Origin: CAYFJO01 sp964343305
GTDB lineage: Bacteria > Planctomycetota > Planctomycetia > Pirellulales > Pirellulaceae
Length of the DNA stretch: 14,082 bases
NCBI GenBank assembly: GCA_964343305.1
Contig: CAYFJO010000283.1
Span: 1-14,082, forward strand
Reading direction: 5' to 3'
Part shown: positions 1-7,062 of the stretch, piece after piece
How positions within the stretch are numbered: the first letter of the stretch is position 1
Layout of the letters: each line of letters opens with the position of its first letter
Position numbers and translations under genes: made by a program
Notes under the pieces: generated by a model
Seen by the model: only the letters and a program-made list of their open reading frames with translations
Told to the model about the DNA's origin: nothing
The model's database searches: none

Positions 1-37
1 CCATTAAGACGTATGGGCGACTCATCCTTCGCCACGC

Positions 38-226
38 GAGCGTGACGCACCCCAAATGAGTCTCGCGATTTAAGTGCTGTAGAGTCAGCGGTTTAGGGAA
101 ACCGACTTTTTTCCAGTTTGGCGTGGTCTGCCAGCAAGCGGGTGGGTGAAAACGTGGGTCACGCGATGTGTGTTGTCGTTGAAGTGAAATGTGGGGAAAG
201 TGTTGGGCTGTATAGAATGACGCCAC
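38..226 (+). repeat. Dispersed intergenic repeat, copy 1 (core 107-226)
   Basis: The core starts with a T-run (107-112), then ccagtttggcgtggtctgcc, a gggtgggtgaaaacgtgggt block, tcacgcgat, gttgaagtgaaa and a degenerate gttgggctg...gacgccac end. The same order of blocks recurs near 1239, 2707, 7956 and 13746. Upstream of the core, the block aagtgctgtag.gtcagcggtttaggg (about 72-98) is shared with copy 3 only, so copies 1 and 3 are a longer subtype. No transposase is encoded in it, so it is either a non-autonomous element or a REP/BIME-like repeat. Confidence 0.85.
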
Positions 227-483
227 GGGCTTTGGCGAGGTGTCAGGGCAGTGCCGGAGTGTCGACAGCTCGGACAGAGCGGTTCAGAATATCGCGGCAG
301 ACCGCACTGTATTCGGTTGCCGTCTCACTTAATGAGTTGATAACATTGACGAATTCTCTGGAATCTGGTGCTGGGAAAAGACAAACAAACCGCTTAGTGT
401 GAGCAGCCGTGTTCGCTCGGGCCGATTTACGCAGGTGGAAACATTGTCACCAGAGTCACTAGCCCTTTTAAATCAAAAAGATA

Positions 484-489
484 AAGGAG
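484..489 (+). promoter_or_regulatory. Shine-Dalgarno AAGGAG for the 497 start
   Basis: AAGGAG lies 7 bases upstream of the ATG at 497. This is close to ideal spacing and fixes the start of the secreted hypothetical protein. Confidence 0.75.
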
Positions 490-496
490 ATATCCC

Positions 497-1156
497 ATGT
501 CGCGCCTTACGCGAAGAACGGTCTTGGCCTTATTGAGCATCGTGTCAACAGCAATGTTCGCGGAGAAAGCGTTTTCTAATGCGCCGACGACTCGCCAAGG
601 CAAGAAGGCCGATGGCGACGCAGAGAGAGTGCTCATGAAACTTGACGGTACGAAGGTGCTGGTGGCGTTTGATCCCTACAGTGGGAGACGAGCGGATCGT
701 AAACAACGCCATGAGGAGTTTCAGCAAGCATTGAAAAAGGAGGAGGTCAAAATCGTCACTCAATACTATTACGGCAATTATCTGCTTCTAGACTGCGGGA
801 AGAAGAAACCAGCCGAAGTGCTGAAGAAAGTGCCGCATCATGCAGGCGCTATTGTCTTTCATGAAGGGAAACTCGTTAGCGCAATTGCTTCGCAAGACAA
901 GGAGAAGATTCCCAAAAAATACGCGGTGTTGCGTTGGGGCAGTACCGCAAACGACGTTAAGCGAATGAAAGCGGACATCAAGAAATACTCAAACACGCCC
1001 GGCGTGATCGCGGAAGAGATCAATCTAGCTCCCGGCAGATTTGTGGCCGGCAACCCGCTGATTCTGAAGTTGACACCGGGAAAGGGCAAAACTCTTTTGG
1101 ACATCTTCATCTTGACCGAAGCCCAATTCGATTACGCGAAAATGCAGGGAAACTGA
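497..1156 (+). CDS. Secreted hypothetical protein, lysine-rich
   Basis: This is a 219-residue protein that I do not recognise. The N-terminus (MSRLTRRTVLALLSIVSTAM) looks like an export signal, with two arginines followed by a hydrophobic stretch. Cleavage is plausible near residue 28 (AFSNA). It could be Sec or Tat; the Tat motif is weak because the usual phenylalanine is missing. The mature part is rich in Lys and Glu, with a short GKKKPAEVLKK segment near 100-110 and a more hydrophobic C-terminal half (PGRFVAGNPLILKLTPGKG). No catalytic motif, cysteine cluster or repeat is evident. The start is well supported by AAGGAG. It stands alone, flanked by repeat copies 1 and 2 and converging with the TauE-like gene. 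A periplasmic or extracellular location is inferred from the signal only. Confidence 0.75.
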   Translation: MSRLTRRTVLALLSIVSTAMFAEKAFSNAPTTRQGKKADGDAERVLMKLDGTKVLVAFDPYSGRRADRKQRHEEFQQALKKEEVKIVTQYYYGNYLLLDCGKKKPAEVLKKVPHHAGAIVFHEGKLVSAIASQDKEKIPKKYAVLRWGSTANDVKRMKADIKKYSNTPGVIAEEINLAPGRFVAGNPLILKLTPGKGKTLLDIFILTEAQFDYAKMQGN

Positions 1157-1238
1157 GTTGGGCCAGCGATTTTTGCGCACGGACTTTGACGAGAAGAAGG
1201 CCATTGGAAGCACCAGATTGACAATAAGGAAAACCGAC

Positions 1239-1358
1239 TTTTTTCCAGTTTGACGTGTTCTGTCAGTAGGCGGGTGTGTGAAAACGTGGGTCACGCGATA
1301 TTTGTTGTCGCTGAAGTGAAACGTGGCAAAAATGTTGGGCTGAATAAATTGACCCCAC
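1239..1358 (+). repeat. Dispersed intergenic repeat, copy 2 (full length)
   Basis: This copy shows the complete unit from T-run (1239-1244) to the terminal gttgggctgaataaattgac block ending at 1358. It shares with copy 1 the aaaccgac lead-in and with copy 5 the gaagtgaaacg.ggcaaaaat segment. The orientation matches all other copies. The unit is about 120 bp. Lying between the 3' ends of two convergent genes, it cannot be a promoter element for either. Confidence 0.88.
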
Positions 1359-1439
1359 TCGGCTGAAATTGGGAGTGGGATCGGCAGGCAGACGCTTGAA
1401 AACGCCGGCCAAAAGTTGGGCTGAATTAATTGACCCCAC
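1334..1439 (+). repeat. Pair of 25-bp direct repeats with hairpin between
   Basis: The 25-bp block beginning gttgggctgaat and ending aattgaccccac occurs at 1334-1358 and again at 1415-1439, with a single central mismatch and 81-bp periodicity. The first copy is the end of repeat copy 2; the second stands alone. Between them the bases cccactc (1354-1360) and gagtggg (1373-1379) can form a 7-bp stem with a 12-base loop. The stem overlaps the last bases of the first block. This could be the scar of a second, deleted repeat unit. Confidence 0.75.
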
Positions 1440-1704
1440 GGGCAGTTCTTTAAACGGATATCCATGCGATATCTCCGGTTGGAAATCGTGATCGTTTGGC
1501 TGGCCACGTCGTCTCGCGAGCGATCGGCTTCGCGAAACAGATCGCCGGTGGTTTTGCTCGCCTCGCTGTACGTGGTTCGACGATGTGGATACCGGTTAAG
1601 TCCGTCTTTCGTTCGGATATGACGAGTCACAGGCTGCAAGCCTCATGAACGAGTAATGCCGTTCCATTCGTTCTCGCGGCGACCACCAAACAAACGGTTG
1701 TCTA

Positions 1705-2478
1705 TCAGCTTAAGAGCATCCGCAACCCCGCACCGAGTGAAAAGGCGTAGAGCAGCCACTCAAAGACTCGTTGCGGGATGACGGCGATCAACTTGCGACC
1801 GAGCAGAATGCCGCCCGCGACGCTGGGGAGCAGCAGCAAATCGAGCTTGAGCGACTCGGCGTTGATCAATGCCAGGCGGCCCAGGCCGGGGATGCCGAAG
1901 GCGAGCAGCGGAAGCTTGATTAGGTTCACGAGCAAGAAGAACCTCGCGCCGATGCCGACAAAATCCTCTTTGGTCATGCGGTGAACCAACGCGTAGACCG
2001 AGTAGACCGGCCCGGCCGCGTTTGCGAGCATCGTGGAAATTCCAATTCCGGCGCCACTCACCCAAAGAAAGAACCGCGAGTCGGGCAAGTGCTCAAGGAA
2101 GCTGCCCTTGCACTCCCGCAGCAGTTGGAGCACGACCATCGTCAGAATGATCACGCCAATCAGCGGCTTGGCCGTTGCGTTGCCGATTCTCGCCAGCAGC
2201 CAGACCCCACCGACCAGCCCGACGAGCGCCGCCGGCAGAAGCGGCCACACCTGGCGCCAACTGGCGAACTTGCGGAACATCGGATAGACGATCAAATCGC
2301 AGACGATCAGCAACGGTAGGATGATGCCGACCGACTCTCGGGCACCAAACAACTCGGCAATGATCAACACATTGATGATCGCCAAGCCCGGAAAACCGGT
2401 CTTCGACACACCGAGAAAGAACGCGCCGATCAATGCCATGCCGACATAGGCGGGAGAGAAATCGATCGCTGCGAGCAT
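1705..2478 (-). CDS. TauE/SafE-family membrane permease (sulfite exporter-like)
   Basis: The 257-residue integral membrane protein is almost entirely hydrophobic, with about eight predicted membrane segments in two halves, which is the usual size and layout for TauE/SafE (DUF81). The early G-rich segment FLGVSKTGFPGLAIINVLII (about residues 21-40) matches the first-half signature of the family. A related second-half segment (GAGIGISTMLANAAGPVYSV, about 142-161) corresponds to the internal repeat. Characterised relatives export sulfite, sulfoacetate or other organic anions, but substrates of most members are unknown and cannot be read here. The start is chosen because the initial Met leads directly into the first membrane segment; no strong ribosome binding site precedes it. 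It is monocistronic, facing away from the giant PQQ gene. No sulfur-metabolism genes are adjacent, so the sulfite label is by family only. Confidence 0.85.
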   Translation of the reverse strand: MLAAIDFSPAYVGMALIGAFFLGVSKTGFPGLAIINVLIIAELFGARESVGIILPLLIVCDLIVYPMFRKFASWRQVWPLLPAALVGLVGGVWLLARIGNATAKPLIGVIILTMVVLQLLRECKGSFLEHLPDSRFFLWVSGAGIGISTMLANAAGPVYSVYALVHRMTKEDFVGIGARFFLLVNLIKLPLLAFGIPGLGRLALINAESLKLDLLLLPSVAGGILLGRKLIAVIPQRVFEWLLYAFSLGAGLRMLLS

Positions 2479-2636
2479 AAAGTCGTGACCATTCCATAGA
2501 GCACCGTTGTCGGGGTCGACGTTCGGCGGCTCGGTATCCTACTTTGGTTTGGTCATCCGTTCCACGGGTATCGAGCGCCAGAAAATGCCAAAGTTGTTTT
2601 ATCCGAAAAGTCTCGAACTGGCTCAAGACTCTCGAA

Positions 2637-2669
2637 ATCGCGTGACGCGGTCCCAACGCGTCACGCGAT
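2637..2669. repeat. Perfect 13-bp inverted repeat (hairpin)
   Basis: The arm atcgcgtgacgcg (2637-2649) is exactly complementary to cgcgtcacgcgat (2657-2669), with a 7-base loop gtcccaa. The stem is very GC-rich. It sits at the left edge of extended repeat copy 3 and has a decayed counterpart at about 39-69 beside copy 1, so it belongs to the long subtype of the repeat. It lacks a following T-run, and it lies about 160 bases upstream of the TauE-like start, so it is not an obvious terminator for either neighbour. Confidence 0.85.
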
Positions 2670-2786
2670 GGAAGTGCTGTAGAATCAGCGGTTTAGGGCC
2701 TCCACGTTTTCTCCAGTTTGGCGTGGTCTGCCAGTAGGCGAGGGGTGTGAAAACGTGCGTCCCGTGATATGTGTTGTCGCTGAAGT
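2637..2786 (+). repeat. Dispersed intergenic repeat, copy 3 (core 2707-2786)
   Basis: It shares aagtgctgtagaatcagcgg and the following tttaggg with copy 1, then the core block ccagtttggcgtggtctgcc and the block ending in tgttgtcgctgaagt. It stops matching after 2786, where the last third of the unit is missing and other sequence begins. Compared with the consensus it has a small change in the gggtgtg segment (aggggtgtg) that shifts the minus-strand reading frame. Same orientation as the other copies. Confidence 0.85.
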
Positions 2787-2933
2787 ATGCCGGGGACGAC
2801 GAACGTGTTTGGTCAACGCTTTGGGCAGCGGGATTTGGGGTGATTTCTTGCCGGACATTGTGCTCTCGAATGCTTGTCGAGAAATTGCTCAAGAACACGA
2901 TAATCACTGCGAAATCAACGTGTTTGGGCAGAT

Positions 2934-3056
2934 TCAATGCACGCGCAAAAAACGGTGGACCAACGCAGCTGTCGGTGATCGAAAGTCGAGTGTGCTGTGC
3001 GCCCGGCGTTGGTTGTAGTATTCAACAAATCGAGAAACAACGTAGTCCAAAGAGCC
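2934..3056 (-). pseudogene. C-terminal remnant of a DDE integrase-type transposase
   Basis: Reading the minus strand from 3056 down to a TGA at 2936-2934 gives a 40-residue peptide containing RFVEYYNQRRAHSTLDFRSP. The pattern YYNxxRxHSxLxxxxP is characteristic of the end of the integrase core in IS3, IS481 and related transposases. Immediately upstream in the same frame is a TAG (3059-3057), and no further transposase-like sequence is seen toward 3159, so only the tail survives. No inverted terminal repeats or target duplications were found. This is a relic of an insertion, not an active element. The precise IS family cannot be decided from so short a piece. Confidence 0.7.
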
Positions 3057-3159
3057 CTAAGTATTTTGGCTGCAACGAACCGGTTGCTTGTGTTAATCTA
3101 TCCATCGTCCCGCCACCATTGCAACCCAAAGTCTTCGCCACCGATGAGGTTCGAGTGAT

Positions 3160-6100
3160 ATGAGGAGCAGGCTTAGCCAGTGCTACATCGATTGGATCGT
3201 TCTTATCACTTCGTTGATGATCGGTGCATCCCAATCGCTGTTTGCCGGGGATTGGCCAATGCACCGGCATGATGTGGGTCGTACTTCGGTGACAGATGAC
3301 GAGCTGACATTCCCACTCCATTTGGCATGGCGATATGTCGCCAATCAATCTCCGCAGCCCGCTTGGTCCGAACCACCGCGGCTTTTCAACAAAATGGATT
3401 TCGACTACGCGCCGCATCCGGTTGTGGCCGACGGTCTGCTGTATCTGGCTTCCAATGCGGACGATACAGTGCGAGCAATGGACGTTCAAACGGGTCAACT
3501 ACGATGGCAATTCACCGCCCACGGGCCGATCCGCTTTGCACCGCAAATCGACTCAGGAAGGGCCTACTTCGGGGCCGACAACGGCGCGGTGTATTGTCTG
3601 GATGCCCAAACGGGAAAGGCTGTTTGGAAGTTCGTCGCCGCGCCTCAGGACGAATGGTGCATTGGCAATCGGCGAATGATTTCACGCTGGCCGATTCGTA
3701 CCGGAGTGCTTGTGGAAGACGGCGTCGTCTATGCCGTCGCCGGAATGTGGCCCAGCGAGGGAATCTATGTCTATGCGCTCGGTGCGGAGCAAGGCGACGT
3801 GATCTGGCTCAATGACACGAGCGGCATGGTCGGCAATTCGGCCAGTGGGAAGTGGAGCCTGACCGATCCACATATGGGAGAGTTCTCCTTCACCGGCGCG
3901 ACTCCGCAGGGGGCGCTGTTGACCAGTCGCGATATGTTGATCGTGCCCTTGGCCAATAACAGCCCAGCATGTTTCGCCAAAAAGGGCGGTGGTCTGAAGC
4001 GGTTTGCCGGACAGGGATCCGGATCGACCTGGGTCGCCCGAGACGGCGACTTCTATTTCACCTATTCCGCTTCTCGCAACGGATTGCAGGTATTTGGTGT
4101 GCCGGTTGCCGACAAAGGGATCCGCAAGCCAGCCCGTATGTTCACAACCGAGGAAGTTCCCCAGATTTCACGTGCCCCGATCCGTAAGCTAGGAGTAAGG
4201 CATACATCGGGCAAGGTCTCCGCTCTCGTTCATGGTGAGAAGCTGTACGCTCTGGAATCCTTCGGTTTAGCGCTTGCTGCCGGTACGCTGATTGCGGGTG
4301 AACGAGATGCAGTCGTCGCTATGGAAGCCGTCAGCAGGCGAGAACTCTGGCGAGCAGCAGTGACCGGCGAAGCGCGGGAGATCGCCATCGCCGAAGGCAG
4401 GATCTTCGTTTCCACCACCAGCGGCGAGCTTTCTTGTTTCGTCCCACAGCAGGACAACGCCCGGCCAGCGACGATTGACAAAACTACTCGTGATGTCGGC
4501 CAGTCCGAGACCGTCGCTCCCCACTCGGCGGAAGCGAATGTCATTCGGCAATTGAAGGACGCGTCGGTCGACCAGGGCTTTGCACTGGTCGTGGGCGATA
4601 CGGACGGCAAACTGTCGACGCACCTCGCCCGTATGACCTCACTTCGTGTGATTTCCGTGGTTGCGGATCGGCCATTGGTAAATCGTCTACGCGAAAAGTT
4701 TCTAGATGAGACGAATTTGTATGGCAGTCGAATTCATGTACTGCCCCATAACCGTTCGGGAAGGCTTCCTTTTGCCGCGCATTTCGCGAACGCGGTCATT
4801 GTCGCTGACTCTAAATCCGAGATTTCCGTGGCCGAACTGTATCGTGTATTGCGTCCTTGCGGCGGCGTGATGGTCTTTCCCGGCATGACAACCTCTCAGG
4901 CCGAATCGCTGGTGAGCAAGCTCGATGCTTCGCGGGACGAATTCGAAGTCCAAAGGTCGACACAGTCCTTATTCATCCGTCGCGGTCAACTGCTCAAGGC
5001 GCGCGATTGGAATCGCAATACGTCTGGTGACCGACTCGTTCGCTGGCCGTTGCGGCCGCTGTGGTTCGGCGGTCCCGATTCATCACTCGTAATGAACGTC
5101 GGCATCGGCGCCCATCCTCCAGTGGCGGCGAACGGTCGTTATTTTGTCACTGGTCAGAATTCGCTCTCGGCAATCGATGCTTACAACGGGACGGTCCTAT
5201 GGACCCGCGCAATTCCCTCGGCGACGCCCGAGATTCGTCGAATTAACGACAAGTACTACAAGCTGGAAGGTCCCAAAACCACCACGACTGTCATGCAATG
5301 GAGCACCTTGAAACGCTGGTTGTCGGCCGATGCAGATCATGTCTATCTCCGGCTGGGAAGTAGCTTTTTCGCCGACAAGGATGAAGCGCTGATTCAAATC
5401 AACGCGCGCAACGGAGTCCAGACCGCCCTGGCCGGACCAGTCGTCACAGGTCCGGACGTTCTGCTATCTGACGCTCTATCATGGCCGTTGGAAATCGACG
5501 AGGACTGTTCGGGCCAGATCTCGATGCGACGTGAGAAGCAAGGGCTGGCGCTGACATTAACCACGAAGGATTTATTGGTAACCGATGCCGATCTTTGGAG
5601 TCTGGGATTTGATTTCCGTCCGCGTGCGCGGCGGTACGGTTTGCATGGTGAGCAAACGGTCACGCTCAGGTTATCACCCATGTCCGGCCAGGCGTTGGTC
5701 TCCGTTGGCCGCGGGGATCGACCAGATTGGAAGCCCAGGGTTGATGTGATGAAACACTCCACCAAGACCGAATTCAACCTGTTGCTGCCATGGGGCCAGA
5801 TCGAACGTCTGGCAGGTCGTCGACCTGCGTCCTTTGGATTTTCTGCGACGTTGACCGCATACGACAAGCCACAGGCCATGCAGACCAAAATTCGCGGCGA
5901 GCTCATTGACAAAGAAGCGGCCATTGTTCAGGAGCGATACCTGTTCGGCGATGGGAATGCAGGAGCGCTGACCACGGGCTGGGCCACCATCCTGATCGAA
6001 GGCGATGCGGTGGAAACCACGGATAATCCGCCGCCAGTGGTCGTGGGATCGTTTGCCGAGCGTCCCGAACGGTGGCCGTTACCGGAAATCTCTGGCGACG

Positions 6101-7062
6101 TTTACATCGGCGACCCAGGCAGCGTTGCCGATTCGGTCCGCCAAACTCCTAGACGGCATCCGCTCACAGGGGAGCAGGGGCTGCGCATTTACCGCAGCGG
6201 CACGGGCGGTTGCGGTTACCCTGTCTATTCCGAAGCCTGTGCGATCGGAAGGACGAACAAGCTGGCTTTGGGATTTTACGACTTCGACGACGACAGCGGG
6301 TTGCACTTCTTTCCGGGCATTGCCTCGAATTGCGGTGCGCGGATCAAGGCGATCAACGTGACTGCGGCGTTGGGGATGCTGATCTTCTCGGAGTCGCGTA
6401 GTCATTGCAGTTGCATGATTCCTTTCCGCACCAGTATGGCCTTTTCGCCTGCCGAGCGGCGACTGAACGAGGATTGGGCCGTCTTCTTTGAGCACAGCCC
6501 CAACGCGCCAATAAGGCAAGCTGCCCTGAATTTCGGATCGTTCGGAGATCGGCGCGACAATTCCGGCCAGCTTTGGTTGAGAGTTCCTCGCTACGCACGT
6601 GGTAAGGCTTATCCCGTCGAACCCGGCACGCGACGGTGGATTTTCGACGCCCCTCCGATGAAGTCATCCTTAGATGTGCCGCTCGAAATCAAGCCGCTCA
6701 AGCCGGGCGTGAGCGGCATGTATCGAGTGAACTCCGATCGCGTGCAGATCGTCGGGACCGACCGGCCGTGGATTTATGCATCGGGCTATCGTGCAATCGC
6801 AGAGGCAGTTCTGACGTTACTGCCGGCGAAACCCTTGGTAGCGCGAACTGTTGCCGGACCGATCGAAGTTGACGGCCAGCTTGAAGAAGCGGCCTGGTCA
6901 GGCGAACCTAACGTCACGCTGCCATTTACGAAGACACGAGTTTACCTGGGTCGCGACGATGAACATCTTTATCTCGCTGCCTCGCGCTCGCCGACAGTCG
7001 ACCGTCGACCGTCGAGGCATAGTTGCACCTTGGGTTGCGAACGTTCAGCAACACGACAATGA
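3160..7062 (+). CDS. Giant secreted PQQ-propeller protein with methyltransferase-like and CBM9-like domains (N-terminal part of a frameshifted gene)
   Basis: A signal peptide (residues 1-29, ending SLFAG) leads into DWPMHRHDVGRTSVTDD and PQQ/BamB-type propeller blades (about 30-430) with repeated motifs such as AMDVQTGQLRWQF and CLDAQTGKAVWKF. Residues about 455-615 resemble a class I SAM-methyltransferase fold: LVVGDTDGKL at about 476, an acidic VVADRP turn, and YRVLRPCGGVMVF at about 561. Blades resume at about 628 (AIDAYNGTVLWTR). Residues 773-905 look like a CBM9/DOMON-type sandwich (FNLLLPWGQIERLAGRRPASF). A cysteine-bearing segment (C1018, C1027, C1058, C1083, C1085) closes the propeller region. 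A second CBM9-like domain starts at 1235 (IEVDGQLEEAAW). About 20 nonsense residues follow a frame change at 7004 and the frame ends at 7062; the true continuation is in the next frame to 7804. An intact product would be 1545 residues. The role is probably glycan or surface binding; enzymatic activity is unproven. Confidence 0.85.
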   Translation: MRSRLSQCYIDWIVLITSLMIGASQSLFAGDWPMHRHDVGRTSVTDDELTFPLHLAWRYVANQSPQPAWSEPPRLFNKMDFDYAPHPVVADGLLYLASNADDTVRAMDVQTGQLRWQFTAHGPIRFAPQIDSGRAYFGADNGAVYCLDAQTGKAVWKFVAAPQDEWCIGNRRMISRWPIRTGVLVEDGVVYAVAGMWPSEGIYVYALGAEQGDVIWLNDTSGMVGNSASGKWSLTDPHMGEFSFTGATPQGALLTSRDMLIVPLANNSPACFAKKGGGLKRFAGQGSGSTWVARDGDFYFTYSASRNGLQVFGVPVADKGIRKPARMFTTEEVPQISRAPIRKLGVRHTSGKVSALVHGEKLYALESFGLALAAGTLIAGERDAVVAMEAVSRRELWRAAVTGEAREIAIAEGRIFVSTTSGELSCFVPQQDNARPATIDKTTRDVGQSETVAPHSAEANVIRQLKDASVDQGFALVVGDTDGKLSTHLARMTSLRVISVVADRPLVNRLREKFLDETNLYGSRIHVLPHNRSGRLPFAAHFANAVIVADSKSEISVAELYRVLRPCGGVMVFPGMTTSQAESLVSKLDASRDEFEVQRSTQSLFIRRGQLLKARDWNRNTSGDRLVRWPLRPLWFGGPDSSLVMNVGIGAHPPVAANGRYFVTGQNSLSAIDAYNGTVLWTRAIPSATPEIRRINDKYYKLEGPKTTTTVMQWSTLKRWLSADADHVYLRLGSSFFADKDEALIQINARNGVQTALAGPVVTGPDVLLSDALSWPLEIDEDCSGQISMRREKQGLALTLTTKDLLVTDADLWSLGFDFRPRARRYGLHGEQTVTLRLSPMSGQALVSVGRGDRPDWKPRVDVMKHSTKTEFNLLLPWGQIERLAGRRPASFGFSATLTAYDKPQAMQTKIRGELIDKEAAIVQERYLFGDGNAGALTTGWATILIEGDAVETTDNPPPVVVGSFAERPERWPLPEISGDVYIGDPGSVADSVRQTPRRHPLTGEQGLRIYRSGTGGCGYPVYSEACAIGRTNKLALGFYDFDDDSGLHFFPGIASNCGARIKAINVTAALGMLIFSESRSHCSCMIPFRTSMAFSPAERRLNEDWAVFFEHSPNAPIRQAALNFGSFGDRRDNSGQLWLRVPRYARGKAYPVEPGTRRWIFDAPPMKSSLDVPLEIKPLKPGVSGMYRVNSDRVQIVGTDRPWIYASGYRAIAEAVLTLLPAKPLVARTVAGPIEVDGQLEEAAWSGEPNVTLPFTKTRVYLGRDDEHLYLAASRSPTVDRRPSRHSCTLGCERSATRQ

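Larger units (their letters stand above)
1..496. other. Intergenic stretch with repeat copy 1, no convincing gene
   Basis: I see no supported gene here. An open frame on the plus strand (118-402) starts inside the dispersed repeat, has no credible ribosome binding site and encodes a low-complexity peptide, so I do not call it. The left end (38-98) resembles the left part of repeat copy 3, including a decayed version of its hairpin. The segment 230-480 is unique sequence and should contain the promoter of the downstream secreted-protein gene. TTGATA/TTGACG-like hexamers occur near 336-350, but no convincing -10 partner follows at proper spacing. Confidence 0.6.
1157..1704. other. Intergenic stretch between convergent genes
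   Basis: The gap holds repeat copy 2, a second copy of its 25-bp terminal block, and unique sequence from 1440 to 1704. A minus-strand open frame of about 200 codons (1025-1639) runs through the whole repeat and into the end of the upstream gene. Its amino-acid sequence repeats because the DNA repeats, so I treat it as non-coding. The minus-strand reading of 1440-1600 (for example TGDLFREADRSRDDV) looks protein-like and could be a relic of a lost gene, but I cannot assign a family. Confidence 0.5.
2479..3159. other. Divergent intergenic region with mobile-element debris
   Basis: This divergent gap separates the TauE-like gene from the PQQ giant and must contain both promoters. It holds a perfect hairpin (2637-2669), repeat copy 3, and a transposase C-terminal remnant on the minus strand (2934-3056). 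Plus-strand open frames across 2755-3163 overlap that remnant and look random. A GAGG at 3146-3149 precedes the 3160 ATG by ten bases. I see no clear sigma-70-type promoter. Confidence 0.55.

Noticed and set aside
118..402. Plus-strand open frame of 94 codons
   Set aside because: It begins inside the dispersed repeat, has no ribosome binding site, and its sequence resembles no protein.
1025..1639. Minus-strand open frame of 204 codons
   Set aside because: It runs through the repeat and into the antisense of the secreted-protein gene. Its internal repetition comes from the duplicated DNA block.
2755..3163. Plus-strand open frames in the divergent gap
   Set aside because: They are opposite the transposase remnant and repeat copy 3 and show no signal, motif or ribosome binding site.
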